From: an uncultured Phocaeicola sp.
Lineage (GTDB): Bacteria; Bacteroidota; Bacteroidia; Bacteroidales; Bacteroidaceae
Direction of reading: 5' to 3'
NCBI GenBank assembly: GCA_944320845.1
Contig: CALUJA010000001.1
Coordinates: 124,001-188,000 of the forward strand
Length of the DNA: 64,000 bases
Part shown: positions 43,560-52,950 of the stretch, one piece after another
Layout: every line of letters begins with the position of its first letter
How positions within the stretch are numbered: position 1 is the stretch's first letter
The notes under the pieces: generated by a model
Told to the model about the DNA's origin: nothing
The model's database searches: none
What the model saw: only the letters and a program-made list of their open reading frames with translations
Program-made: the position numbers and the translations under genes

Positions 43560-46500
43560 ATGAACAACAAAGCAGGTCTAAGTCCTACTCTCAGGGCTTT
43601 GTGTTTGTCATGGCTCATGCTCCTTTGTGTTTGTTCATCGGCCCTTGCCCAGACCATCACGGCCACAGGTAAGGTTGTTGACTCCAACAAAGAGCCATTA
43701 ATCGGTGTGAATGTCCTTGAAAAGGGGACTACAAACGGAACCATCACCGATTTCGACGGAAACTTCACGCTGAATGTTTCCCAAGGAGCAGTTCTCCAGT
43801 TCAGTTACATCGGATTTACTGACAAGGAAATGCCGGCCTCTACTTCGATGGTGGTGGAATTGAATGAAGACACCGAAACGTTGGATGAAGTGGTTGTCGT
43901 TGGTTACGGTACTCAGAAAAAAGGGTCGTTGACCGGTGCCATCACCGCCGTGAAGTCTGAAGAACTGACCAGCACCACTACCCCGACTACGGCAGGTGCT
44001 CTCGTCGGTAAGGCTCCCGGTATCTCAGCCCGTCAGGCCGATGGTCGTCCGGGTGCGAGTGCTTCCATCCAGATTCGTAACATGGGTACACCTTTATATG
44101 TAATAGATGGTGTACAGTGTGAGGAAGGACAGTTCAACAACATCGATGTGAACGACATTGAGAGCATCACCGTATTGAAGGATGCTTCCGCAGCCATCTA
44201 CGGTCTGCGTGCCGCAAACGGTGTTGTATTGGTAACGACCAAGTCTGGCCGTCGCAACGAGAAGACTTCTGTAACAGCCAACTTCTACTACGGCATCCAG
44301 AACTTCATGCGTTATCCGAAAGTGGCAGACGCTCCTACATTCTATGAAGGACGTATGCAGGCCGACCTGAACACGAACGGTACAACCGCCCGCACGATGG
44401 ACGAGCTGAACCTGTGGCGTCAGGGCCAGGGCGCTTATTCAAGCTTCGACTGGCAGGACTTCATCACCAACAAGAATGCCGCCATGTGGTATGGCAACGT
44501 AAGCATCGACGGTGGTTCGGAAAACATCAACTATCACGTGGGTGTGTCTCATACCGACCAGGATGCCATGATTAACGGCTTCAACTTCAACCGTACCAAC
44601 ATCCAGAGCAACGTGGAAGCCAACATCACGAAAAACTTCAAGATGGGTGTCCGCATCAGCGGCCGTATGGAAAACCGCCACAATGTGGGTGTGCCGGGCT
44701 TGGATGACTACTGGCAGCCGTATTACGCCATGTTCCAGAACTGGCCGACGCAGCATGCCTTTGCCAACGACAATCCGGACTATGTAAACGAAACCCGTAA
44801 CAATGCGACGGGTGCCGCCATCTTCGACGAAGACATTACCGGTTATACGGACGATGTATGGAAATCGGGAAGTGTGAACGCCTATATGGAGTGGCAGACT
44901 CCCCTCGAAGGATTGAAGGCAAGAGTGGCCTATAACTACTGGATTGCCCAGAACGACCAGGAACAGTTTGAGTATACCTATCAGGTTTACAACTACGATG
45001 CGGCAACAGACACTTATAATCCGGTTTGGGGTAACCAGAACCCGTGGCGCCGCCGCGTGAAGGAACAGCGTCAGGAAAAGACATTCCAGGTGCAGTTGAA
45101 CTACGACCATACCTTCAATCAGGCTCACCATGTATCGGGTGTGATTGGTCTGGAAACTTTTGAAAAAGACAACTCATGGACGCAGTACAATACCCTGCCC
45201 ACCAACAACTACATCGCGCTGACCAACGGTATTGCCAACATGCAGTCGCTGGAGAATACGGAAAGCGTTGCCCGCCGTGCCGGTCTGGTATTCCGTGCCG
45301 CCTACGACTACCGCAGCAAATACTTCGCAGAGTTCAGCGGACGCTACGACGGTTCTTACCTCTTCGCGCCGGGACACCGTTGGGGCTTCTTCCCCGCCGT
45401 ATCTGCCGGATGGAGAATCTCGGAAGAATCCTTCATGGAAAACATCAAGGAAGCTACCAAGCTGTCTAACCTTAAGATCCGTGCATCTTGGGGACAGATG
45501 GGAGATGACCAGTGGGATAATGATAACAACGGAACAATGGAAAACATTGTCAATCCGTATGCCTTCATGAACGGATATGTTTATGGAAACACGGCTGACG
45601 GTGCCGTATTGAACGGCAATGCCGTATCTCGCGTGGAATATCGTGGTATCCCCGTTACCACATTGAGCTGGATTAAATCTACCTTGATCAATGTCGGTAT
45701 CGACTTCGGCTTCTTCGACGAGCGCTTGACCGGTACATTCGAACTCTTCCAACGTAAGCGTACCGGACTTCCGGCCTTGCGTTACGACGTTTTGATACCG
45801 GAAGAAGTAGGTTTTGACCTTGCCAACGAAAACCTGAACTCCGATTATCACAAAGGTTTGGAATTTGGTATCACATGGCGTGACCAGGTGGACGATTTCC
45901 GTTACTCTTTGACTGGAAACTTTACGCTTGCTCGCCGTATGACGGGTGACTCTTACAAACCGCGTTTCGGTTCGAGCTGGGATGAATATCGCAACTCTAC
46001 CGAAAACCGTTGGGCTTCTACCTTCTGGGGTTATGAAGTGGACGGACGTTTCCAGAACTACGAGCAGATTCAGAATTATCCGGTGGACAACGACGGACAA
46101 GGTAACAGTACCATGCTGCCGGGTGACTTTATCTACAAAGACCAGAACAATGACGGTGTAATCAACGAACTGGATGAGCGTCCGATTGCTTACGGTGCAG
46201 GCCAGCTGCCTTATATCAACTACAGTTTGCTGTCAACATTCGAATGGAAAGGCTTCGACCTGAAGATGGACTGGAACGGTGCTGCCGCACAGTCATACGA
46301 AGTCTGCTGGGAGTTGGGCTATCCGTTCCAGGGTGACGGTAACTCGGCCGAATACCTGCTGACCGACTCTTGGCACCGTGCCGACCCGACTGACCCGAAC
46401 TCACAGTGGATTGCCGGTGAATTCCCCGCTACCCGCTATGCCGGTAACAATGTCAGCTTCACCCGCCGCAGCGACTTCTGGGTAAAGAAGGTATGGTATC

Positions 46501-46715
46501 TGAAGCTCCGTACTTTGGAACTGGGTTATACCCTGCCGAAGTCTGTTACCAACAAGATGCGTCTGAACCGTCTGCGCTTCTATGTGAACGCTTACAACCT
46601 GTTCAGCATCGATAACATGCACAAGTATCAGATTGACCCCGAAATCACTTCAAACAGTGCATTGGTTACTCCGAACTTGCGTACGATATCATTCGGTTTG
46701 AATCTTAACTTCTAA
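43560..46715 (+). CDS. SusC/RagA family TonB-linked outer membrane transporter
   Basis: A 1051-residue outer-membrane importer. A signal peptide (about 1-30) is followed by a carboxypeptidase-D-like regulatory domain (GKVVDSNKEPLIGVNVLEKG to LQFSYIGF, about 33-105), the TonB-box-like LDEVVVVGYGTQKKGSLTG, the plug domain (PLYVIDGVQCEEGQFNNI, DASAAIYGLRAANGVVLVTT) and a beta-barrel ending in aromatic FGLNLNF. With SusD it would import an oligomeric nutrient using the TonB-ExbBD energy system. The ligand is unknown because no glycosidase or sensor gene is linked. Codon bias suggests high expression. Confidence 0.94.
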   Translation: MNNKAGLSPTLRALCLSWLMLLCVCSSALAQTITATGKVVDSNKEPLIGVNVLEKGTTNGTITDFDGNFTLNVSQGAVLQFSYIGFTDKEMPASTSMVVELNEDTETLDEVVVVGYGTQKKGSLTGAITAVKSEELTSTTTPTTAGALVGKAPGISARQADGRPGASASIQIRNMGTPLYVIDGVQCEEGQFNNIDVNDIESITVLKDASAAIYGLRAANGVVLVTTKSGRRNEKTSVTANFYYGIQNFMRYPKVADAPTFYEGRMQADLNTNGTTARTMDELNLWRQGQGAYSSFDWQDFITNKNAAMWYGNVSIDGGSENINYHVGVSHTDQDAMINGFNFNRTNIQSNVEANITKNFKMGVRISGRMENRHNVGVPGLDDYWQPYYAMFQNWPTQHAFANDNPDYVNETRNNATGAAIFDEDITGYTDDVWKSGSVNAYMEWQTPLEGLKARVAYNYWIAQNDQEQFEYTYQVYNYDAATDTYNPVWGNQNPWRRRVKEQRQEKTFQVQLNYDHTFNQAHHVSGVIGLETFEKDNSWTQYNTLPTNNYIALTNGIANMQSLENTESVARRAGLVFRAAYDYRSKYFAEFSGRYDGSYLFAPGHRWGFFPAVSAGWRISEESFMENIKEATKLSNLKIRASWGQMGDDQWDNDNNGTMENIVNPYAFMNGYVYGNTADGAVLNGNAVSRVEYRGIPVTTLSWIKSTLINVGIDFGFFDERLTGTFELFQRKRTGLPALRYDVLIPEEVGFDLANENLNSDYHKGLEFGITWRDQVDDFRYSLTGNFTLARRMTGDSYKPRFGSSWDEYRNSTENRWASTFWGYEVDGRFQNYEQIQNYPVDNDGQGNSTMLPGDFIYKDQNNDGVINELDERPIAYGAGQLPYINYSLLSTFEWKGFDLKMDWNGAAAQSYEVCWELGYPFQGDGNSAEYLLTDSWHRADPTDPNSQWIAGEFPATRYAGNNVSFTRRSDFWVKKVWYLKLRTLELGYTLPKSVTNKMRLNRLRFYVNAYNLFSIDNMHKYQIDPEITSNSALVTPNLRTISFGLNLNF

Positions 46716-46727
46716 TAAAAAGCAGAT

Positions 46728-48566
46728 ATGAAAAAGAGTTTACTATATATATTATGTTCTGTTGCGCTCAGCACTTCCTTTACTGCCTGCGACAATTGGG
46801 TGGGAGACACGGAGCCGACAGACTTCCTGACCTCTGAACAGGTATGGAATGACGAGACCTTGATTCAGGGTGTGTTGGCAGAGCTGTATAATGATGTGGC
46901 TACCAACGGTAACATGGACAACGATGTGAACCATTCGCTGTTTGACGACTTCATGTGGTGCGGTCTGATGAACCAGGATGTGGAGTCTGCCCGCAACCAG
47001 ATGGTGGCATACAGCTACGATGAATTCCGCTACTACGACTATGCCTATATCTATAAGTGCAACCAGGCTATCGAGTCTTTGGCTACGGTATCTCAACTGC
47101 CAGACGAAACCAAGGCTCTTTATACGGCTGAATTCCGTTTCCTGCGTGCTTATGCCTATTTCCAGATGTGTATCCGCATGGGCGGTGTGCCTTTGGTTAC
47201 CGAAACCCAGAGCTATACTCCGGGCATGGATGTGACTGAACTGCAGAAACCGCGTGCTTCGGAAGCTGAAGTTTACAACTTTGTCTATGACGAATGTATG
47301 GACATTGAGGCTGCTTTGGCAGAAAACAATGATGTAACCAACAAGTCACGCGCCAACCAGTGGGCTGCTCTGGCTTTGGCCAGCCGCTCCATGCTGTATG
47401 CCGGCTCTATCGCCAAGTATAATGTTTCGGAAATCCGCGTTGCAGAGCAACCGGGTGTCGTAGGCATGGAGGGTGAAGACCCGACCGAATACTACACCAA
47501 GTCGTTGGCGGCATCAGAACGGATTATCAGTGAATTTGCAAACAATACGCTGCAGGGCATCGACAATCCTTCATCCGACAACTTCTACAATGCCATCTGC
47601 TCGAAGGACAACAATACGGAAGTGCTTTGGACAAAGGATTACAATGCCAGCAAGTTCCATACCTTCTCGTTTGCCAACATCGCGCAGTCTATGAACGAGG
47701 ACAACGACAATGGATCTGACCTCTGTCCGACTTTGCAACTGGTAGAAACCTACGGTAAGTTGGCCGACAAGGATGCGGGAGGTAAATATATTGTTTACAA
47801 TACCCGCGGTGAAATCTTTGACCCGATTCAGGATGTCCGTCTGAAAGGTACTTGCCTGGTTCCCGACCAGACTTTCAAGGGAGCACAGCTGGATGTTCAG
47901 GCCGGTGTGGCTGTATATAACAATGACGGAAGTTACACGTTGGTTACAGGGACAGAAGCGCAATCCACTTATGAAGGCGACGGCGGTACATTGGTAGGCA
48001 ATGACGGTCCACTGAACCGTGCCACTTATACTAACACAGGTTTCAATCTGCGTAAGTTTGTGGATGAAAAGGCCGGAACTTCTGCCCGTGGACAAGGTTC
48101 TTACATCTGGTACGTATATTTCCGTATGGGAGAAATCTATCTGAATGCTGCTGAGGCTGCCATGGAATTGGGACAGACTTCAAAAGCCTTGACTTACGTG
48201 AACAAGGTTCGCCAGCGTGCAGGCTTGGGTGCCAACTCTTGGTCGGCTTCCGATTTGACCATCGACAACATGCTGAACGAACGCCGCCGCGAACTGGCAT
48301 TGGAAGACCATCGCTTGTGGGATATGAAGCGTCTGCGCAAGGCACACCGTGTATGGAACGGAGTGGAATCAGAAAACACCATGCTGTATGCCTTGTATCC
48401 CTACCGTATTGTGGGAGGACCGGACAACAATAAATACATTTATGTGCGTCAGATAGCTCCGCGTTTCTTGGCTCCGCGTAACTTCCGTTTGGGTAACTAT
48501 TATACTGCATTCGAGCAGGATGTTTTGGACAAGAACCCGAAACTGGTACAGAATCCGAATATGTAA
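46728..48566 (+). CDS. SusD/RagB family nutrient-binding lipoprotein
   Basis: A 612-residue surface lipoprotein (lipobox STSFTAC, cysteine 21) that forms the lid over the SusC barrel and binds the substrate. The N-terminal TPR-like helical part includes AEFRFLRAYAYFQMCIRMGG and SRANQWAALALASRSMLYAG. The family C-terminal signature AAEAAMELGQTSKALTYVNK with NMLNERRRELALEDHRLWDM is present. It starts 12 bases after susC, with the DUF3823 gene 20 bases downstream. Confidence 0.94.
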   Translation: MKKSLLYILCSVALSTSFTACDNWVGDTEPTDFLTSEQVWNDETLIQGVLAELYNDVATNGNMDNDVNHSLFDDFMWCGLMNQDVESARNQMVAYSYDEFRYYDYAYIYKCNQAIESLATVSQLPDETKALYTAEFRFLRAYAYFQMCIRMGGVPLVTETQSYTPGMDVTELQKPRASEAEVYNFVYDECMDIEAALAENNDVTNKSRANQWAALALASRSMLYAGSIAKYNVSEIRVAEQPGVVGMEGEDPTEYYTKSLAASERIISEFANNTLQGIDNPSSDNFYNAICSKDNNTEVLWTKDYNASKFHTFSFANIAQSMNEDNDNGSDLCPTLQLVETYGKLADKDAGGKYIVYNTRGEIFDPIQDVRLKGTCLVPDQTFKGAQLDVQAGVAVYNNDGSYTLVTGTEAQSTYEGDGGTLVGNDGPLNRATYTNTGFNLRKFVDEKAGTSARGQGSYIWYVYFRMGEIYLNAAEAAMELGQTSKALTYVNKVRQRAGLGANSWSASDLTIDNMLNERRRELALEDHRLWDMKRLRKAHRVWNGVESENTMLYALYPYRIVGGPDNNKYIYVRQIAPRFLAPRNFRLGNYYTAFEQDVLDKNPKLVQNPNM

Positions 48567-48586
48567 TCTAACAAAAGCATTCAATT

Positions 48587-49306
48587 ATGAAGAAACTATT
48601 TTATTTTCTGTCATTCATATTGGCTGTCAGCTTCACTTCATGCGAGTTGGATAACTACGATGAGCCGAATGTCAATCTTACCGGTACGGTGAAGTATGGC
48701 GACAGACCGATTTATGTGCGAAACAATCAGGTGGTGATGCACCTTTATGAAGAGGGATGGGAACTGTCATCCAGTACCTATATGAATGTGCAGGTTGCAC
48801 AGGACGGAACTTACAGCGCAGGCATTTATTCAGGGAAAGACTATCGCCTGGTGCGTGTAGCCAACATGGGTCCGTGGGTGAACCCGACAGACGAAGATGC
48901 CATCATCATTGACAACTACGATGGAAGAACGGTTGATGTACAGGTTACTCCTTATTACCTTTTGGATGATGCGACGATAACCTGTAGTGGCCGTCAGGTA
49001 ACAGGCACCTGTACCATTACGGAGGTCACTCCGGGGGCGACTATTGAAAAGGTAGGTCTGTATGTGGGCCGTAACATCATCGTGGATGATACCCGTAACT
49101 TGGGACAGGGCGGCTATACGGAAGAAAATGCCGGCCTGACTGCCGGACAGACCGTTACCCTGAATGTGGACTTGAGCGGTTTTTCAACCAACTCAATAAA
49201 CAATTCACTGCCCCAGACAGGTTTTGTATACGCCCGCATGGGTCTGAAGATAGCAGGCATTGATGCCATGATATTTACAGAGCCTGTTCAGGTACATTTC
49301 AATTAA
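48587..49306 (+). CDS. DUF3823 surface lipoprotein
   Basis: A 239-residue lipoprotein (lipobox SFTSC, cysteine 19). DUF3823 proteins are two-domain beta-sandwich proteins that travel with SusC/SusD pairs, probably as accessory surface glycan-binding proteins. Visible parts are the N-terminal prealbumin-like domain (NLTGTVKYGDRPIYVRNNQV, about 28-125) and a C-terminal domain ending TEPVQVHFN. It is the last gene of the three-gene susCD operon. The bound ligand is unknown. Confidence 0.85.
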   Translation: MKKLFYFLSFILAVSFTSCELDNYDEPNVNLTGTVKYGDRPIYVRNNQVVMHLYEEGWELSSSTYMNVQVAQDGTYSAGIYSGKDYRLVRVANMGPWVNPTDEDAIIIDNYDGRTVDVQVTPYYLLDDATITCSGRQVTGTCTITEVTPGATIEKVGLYVGRNIIVDDTRNLGQGGYTEENAGLTAGQTVTLNVDLSGFSTNSINNSLPQTGFVYARMGLKIAGIDAMIFTEPVQVHFN

Positions 49307-49352
49307 GCGTTCTCTATGTAATAAGTAAAGAACATAAAAGGTAAAATTGCGC

Positions 49353-49406
49353 GCCACAGACTTCTACAGGTTCCGTAGTGACTACGTGACCTGTAGAATC
49401 TGTGGC
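49353..49406 (+). terminator. Long hairpin after the susCD operon
   Basis: A 54-base nearly complete inverted repeat: GCCACAGA with CTGTGGC outside, TTCTACAGGT with ACCTGTAGAA in the middle, GTAGT with ACTAC at the tip. It is followed by ATTTTTA and is likely the operon terminator; it is longer than the others in the window. Confidence 0.7.
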
Positions 49407-49435
49407 ATTTTTATGAGAAACCGCAGAAAAAGACT

Positions 49436-49443
49436 TATCTTTG
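49436..49443 (+). promoter_or_regulatory. -7 box of ychF
   Basis: TATCTTTG, 42 bases before the ychF ATG. Confidence 0.6.
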
Positions 49444-49485
49444 TAAGCTGAAACCAGAAGATAATAATAAGATAAGAATATAGTT

Positions 49486-50589
49486 ATGGCTTTACAATGC
49501 GGTATTGTCGGTTTGCCGAATGTGGGCAAGTCGACTCTTTTTAATTGTTTGTCGAATGCAAAGGCACAGGCTGCCAATTTCCCTTTCTGTACGATTGAAC
49601 CGAACGTGGGCGTGATTACCGTGCCCGACGAGCGGCTGAACAAGCTGGCCGAGCTGGTGCATCCGGGGCGCGTCGTGCCGACCACCGTGGAAATTGTGGA
49701 TATTGCCGGACTGGTGAAGGGCGCAAGCAAGGGCGAAGGTTTGGGCAACAAGTTTCTGGCAAATATACGCGAGACGGACGCCATCATTCATGTGCTCCGC
49801 TGTTTTGATGATGAGAACGTAACGCACGTAGACGGTACGGTCAATCCCGTGCGCGACAAGGAAATCATCGATACGGAGCTTCAGCTGAAAGATTTGGAAA
49901 CCATCGAGAGCCGAATCCAGAAGGTGCAGAAGCAGGCACAGACGGGAGGCGACAAGGCGGCCAAGCAGACATACGAAGTTTTGGTGCGTTATAAGGAAGC
50001 ATTGGAGCAGGGAAAGTCGGCTCGTACCGTGCAGTTTGAAACGAAAGACGAGCAGAAAATTGCGCATGACCTCTTTCTGCTGACTTCGAAGCCGGTGATG
50101 TATGTCTGCAATGTAGACGAAGGAAGTGCCGTGACCGGAAACAAATATGTGGAGCAGGTGTGCGAGGCGGTGAAAGAAGAGAATGCGGAAATCCTGGTGG
50201 TGGCAGCAAAGACAGAGGCCGACATTGCCGAGCTGGAGACCTACGAAGACCGTCAGATGTTTCTTCAGGAAGTGGGACTGGAAGAGTCGGGCGTAAACCG
50301 TCTGATTAAGTCGGCCTACAAGCTGCTGAATCTGGAAACGTTCATTACCGCAGGTGAAATGGAGGTCAAGGCCTGGACATACCACAAGGGATGGAAGGCT
50401 CCGCAGTGTGCGGGTGTCATCCATACCGATTTTGAGAAAGGATTCATCCGTGCTGAGGTCATCAAATATGAAGATTACATCAAGTATGGCAGCGAAGCCG
50501 CCGTGCGCGAAGCCGGAAAACTGAGCGTGGAAGGCAAAGACTATGTGGTGCAGGACGGCGACATCATGCACTTCCGGTTTAACGTGTAA
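49486..50589 (+). CDS. ychF: Redox-regulated ATPase YchF
   Basis: A 367-residue Obg-family P-loop protein that prefers ATP over GTP and associates with ribosomes in oxidative-stress responses. The P-loop is GIVGLPNVGKSTLFNCL. G3 is VDIAGLVKGASKGEGLGN, the motif in the G4 position is VCNVDEGSA, and a C-terminal TGS-like domain ends in HFRFNV. Length and motifs are normal. It is monocistronic, with a promoter just after the susCD hairpin. Confidence 0.96.
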   Translation: MALQCGIVGLPNVGKSTLFNCLSNAKAQAANFPFCTIEPNVGVITVPDERLNKLAELVHPGRVVPTTVEIVDIAGLVKGASKGEGLGNKFLANIRETDAIIHVLRCFDDENVTHVDGTVNPVRDKEIIDTELQLKDLETIESRIQKVQKQAQTGGDKAAKQTYEVLVRYKEALEQGKSARTVQFETKDEQKIAHDLFLLTSKPVMYVCNVDEGSAVTGNKYVEQVCEAVKEENAEILVVAAKTEADIAELETYEDRQMFLQEVGLEESGVNRLIKSAYKLLNLETFITAGEMEVKAWTYHKGWKAPQCAGVIHTDFEKGFIRAEVIKYEDYIKYGSEAAVREAGKLSVEGKDYVVQDGDIMHFRFNV

Positions 50590-50665
50590 AGAAGGTAACG
50601 GAGCATTCGGATTTTGTCAGGCCGTAAAATGAAAGGGCGGTTTTTAAGAACAAACAGCATATATT

Positions 50666-51223
50666 ATGTTGCCGACGGTTATAATACAGCAAAAGATATA
50701 CGAAATCAGAGGTGAAAAGGTTATGCTTGACAAAGATCTGGCATCCCTTTATCAGATGGAAGTAAAGAGACTGAATGAAGCAGTTAAGCGTAATATCCGT
50801 AGATTCCCTGCTGACTTTATGTTTCAGCTGACCAAAGAGGAATGGAGTAACTTGAAGTCGCAATTTGCGACTTCAAGTTGGGGCGGAGTTCGTAAATTGC
50901 CTTATGCTTTTACCGAGCAAGGTGTGGCTATGCTTTCTTCCGTTCTCAATAGTGAAATTGCCATTGAGGTAAATATTTCCATTATGCACACTTTTGTTGC
51001 TGTACGCCAGTTGGTTTCTTCTTCTTCCCTTTCTCAGCGTGTGGGCAGTATAGAGAAAGACTTGAATGAACTGAAAGCCTATATAGAGGAGGTCTTTACC
51101 GATTATAATGATGTAAATGAAGATACACGGATGCAACTGGAATTAATCAACCAGGCTTTGGCCGAATTGCAGAGCGACAGGCGGCGGGAGGAAAAGCCAA
51201 GAAAGCCTATCGGGTTTAAATGA
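50666..51223 (+). CDS. ORF6N domain protein
   Basis: A 185-residue protein with an N-terminal ORF6N DNA-binding domain (VIIQQKIYEIRGEKVMLDKD, RNIRRFPADFMFQLTKEEW, LPYAFTEQGVAMLSSVLNSE) and a C-terminal coiled-coil tail. The family is common in phages and as solitary genes in Bacteroides; function is not established, DNA binding is inferred. No other phage genes lie nearby. Its coding sequence contains a perfect 31-base palindrome at 50849-50879 across the codons for LKSQFATS. Base composition is more A+T-rich than its neighbours, consistent with acquisition. Confidence 0.88.
   Translation: MLPTVIIQQKIYEIRGEKVMLDKDLASLYQMEVKRLNEAVKRNIRRFPADFMFQLTKEEWSNLKSQFATSSWGGVRKLPYAFTEQGVAMLSSVLNSEIAIEVNISIMHTFVAVRQLVSSSSLSQRVGSIEKDLNELKAYIEEVFTDYNDVNEDTRMQLELINQALAELQSDRRREEKPRKPIGFK
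50849..50879. repeat. Perfect 31-bp palindrome inside the ORF6N gene
   Basis: 15-base arms, AACTTGAAGTCGCAA (50849-50863) and TTGCGACTTCAAGTT (50865-50879), around a single central T. The arms are completely complementary. Confidence 0.95.
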
Positions 51224-51307
51224 AAGCGGATTGAATCGGCATTTGGGATTTATGACCTGAAAAGTTGAATCTTTTGGAATTGGAAAACTTATAAAATAAA
51301 GAGCCTT

Positions 51308-52219
51308 ATGAAATATCTGATTGTAGGAACGGGTGGCGTGGGAGGCTCCATCGCCGGATTTTTGGCCTTGGCCGGAAAGGATGTGACCTGCATTGCCCGC
51401 GGAAAACATCTTGAAGCGATGCGCCGCGACGGGCTTCACCTGAAGTCGGACCTGAAGGGGGAGCATTTCCTTCCGGTGAAGGCGTGCACTGCCGAAGAGT
51501 TTGACGGCAAGGCGGATGTGATTTTTGTCTGTGTGAAGGGGTATTCCGTCGATTCCATCAAGGATGTGGTGGAGCGGGCCGCCGCTCCCGGTACGCTGGT
51601 TATTCCCATCCTCAACGTTTATGGGACGGGCCCCCGCATCGGACGCCTGGTTCCCTCGGTTACGGTGCTTGACGGCTGCATTTATATCGTGGGATTCGTG
51701 TCCGGTGAAGGGGAGATTACCCAGATGGGAAGCATATTCCGCATGGTGTTTGGGGCGCGTCCGGAACAGGGAGTGGCTCGCGAGCGTATGGAGGCGATAG
51801 CCGAAGAACTGCGCGGATGCGGCATCAAGGTGGAAGTGTCGGACGATATCAACCGCGATACCTTTATCAAATGGGCGTTTATCTCGGCAATGGCCTGCAC
51901 GGGAGCCTATCACGATGTGCCGATGGGCGAGGTGCAGCATGAGGGAGATGTGCGCGATACGTTTGTCGGACTGTCGCGCGAGAGTGCCGAGATAGGACGC
52001 CGCTCGGGAGTGGACTTTCCCGAAGACCCCGTTGCCTATAACCTGAAGGTCATCGACAAGCTTGATCCGCACAGCACGGCCTCGATGCAGAAGGACATTG
52101 CCCGCGGCCATGAGTCGGAAATACAGGGCCTGCTGTTTGACATGATTGCGCTGGGCGAGCGTTTGGGCGTGGACATGCCGACTTATCATAAGGTGGCGCA
52201 GAAATTTCGGAAAGCATGA
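51308..52219 (+). CDS. Ketopantoate reductase family protein (PanE/ApbA)
   Basis: A 303-residue NADP-dependent dehydrogenase fold. The Rossmann motif is [33 protein letters not shown] follows the nucleotide site, and the C-terminal helical domain has [19 protein letters not shown] with the catalytic-type lysine and [19 protein letters not shown] with the substrate-binding E/D pattern. 2-dehydropantoate reduction for CoA synthesis is the usual assignment, but the family is broad and the divergent residues leave the substrate uncertain. Its last 4 bases overlap the following acyltransferase gene. Confidence 0.85.
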   Translation: MKYLIVGTGGVGGSIAGFLALAGKDVTCIARGKHLEAMRRDGLHLKSDLKGEHFLPVKACTAEEFDGKADVIFVCVKGYSVDSIKDVVERAAAPGTLVIPILNVYGTGPRIGRLVPSVTVLDGCIYIVGFVSGEGEITQMGSIFRMVFGARPEQGVARERMEAIAEELRGCGIKVEVSDDINRDTFIKWAFISAMACTGAYHDVPMGEVQHEGDVRDTFVGLSRESAEIGRRSGVDFPEDPVAYNLKVIDKLDPHSTASMQKDIARGHESEIQGLLFDMIALGERLGVDMPTYHKVAQKFRKA

Positions 52220-52869
52220 AACATATTGTCGATATCCGTATCTGGGAGCGGAAGGACAATTATAATTTCTTCCGGGGCTTTGCCAACTCGTGGATATCCA
52301 TAACGGGAGAGGTGGACTGTACGGAGGCTTACGCTGCGGCCAAGGCGTCGGGACGCTCCTTCTTCCTGCATTATCTGTATGCCATCCTGCGGGCCGTGAA
52401 TGAGATTAAGGAGCTGCGTTACCGCTGGGACAAGAACGGACAGGTGGTGTATCATGATACGGTGGATGTCATCTCCCCTATCGCCGTTCCCGGAAAGACT
52501 TTCTATACGGTGCGCATCCCTTACCGGGAGGATTTTGATGCCTTTTATGCGGAGGCACGCCGCATTGTGACTTCCATTCCCCCCGACGGAGACCCGTACG
52601 GAACGGACAAACGGATAGCCGAGCAGGGCGATTTTGATGTCTTTCTGCTCAGTGCCACGCCGAAACTGTACTTCACTTCGGTCACTTACACGCAGCAGTC
52701 GGTCGGTCATCCCTTGGATTATCCGCTGATGAATGCGGGAAAAGCCATCCGGCGCGACGGGCGGCTGTATATGCCGATAGCACTTACCGCAAGCCATGCC
52801 TTTGCCGACGGAGCGCATATCTCGCTGTTTTTCGAGAAGGTAGAGCGGTATCTGAAGTTTTTGTCCTGA
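52216..52869 (+). CDS. Chloramphenicol acetyltransferase-fold protein (CatA-like)
   Basis: A 217-residue protein of the CAT trimeric acyltransferase fold. The catalytic histidine motif HxxxDG is intact as [20 protein letters not shown] (H194, D198), and the N-terminal [17 protein letters not shown] and [12 protein letters not shown] match family strands. Sequence gives no proof of antibiotic resistance; many chromosomal CAT-like proteins act on other acceptors. Overlap of 4 bases with the PanE-like gene implies co-translation. A strong hairpin follows. Confidence 0.85.
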   Translation: MKHIVDIRIWERKDNYNFFRGFANSWISITGEVDCTEAYAAAKASGRSFFLHYLYAILRAVNEIKELRYRWDKNGQVVYHDTVDVISPIAVPGKTFYTVRIPYREDFDAFYAEARRIVTSIPPDGDPYGTDKRIAEQGDFDVFLLSATPKLYFTSVTYTQQSVGHPLDYPLMNAGKAIRRDGRLYMPIALTASHAFADGAHISLFFEKVERYLKFLS

Positions 52870-52893
52870 TAAAGTCAGATTTCCTTCCTTATG

Positions 52894-52947
52894 AAACGCC
52901 CGCTCCGTGCCTGCAAAATCTTGTATTGAGGCACGGAGCGGGCGTTT
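52894..52947. terminator. Hairpin between CAT-like and redoxin genes
   Basis: Perfect 19-bp inverted repeat (52894-52912 with 52929-52947) and a 16-base loop between convergent genes, with T-rich sequence after it on plus. Confidence 0.85.
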
Positions 52948-52950
52948 CTT

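Noticed and set aside
52216-52869. CAT-like gene considered as a chloramphenicol resistance determinant
   Set aside because: It shows only the fold and catalytic motif; the chromosomal setting next to a PanE-like gene and absence of mobile sequences do not support acquired resistance.
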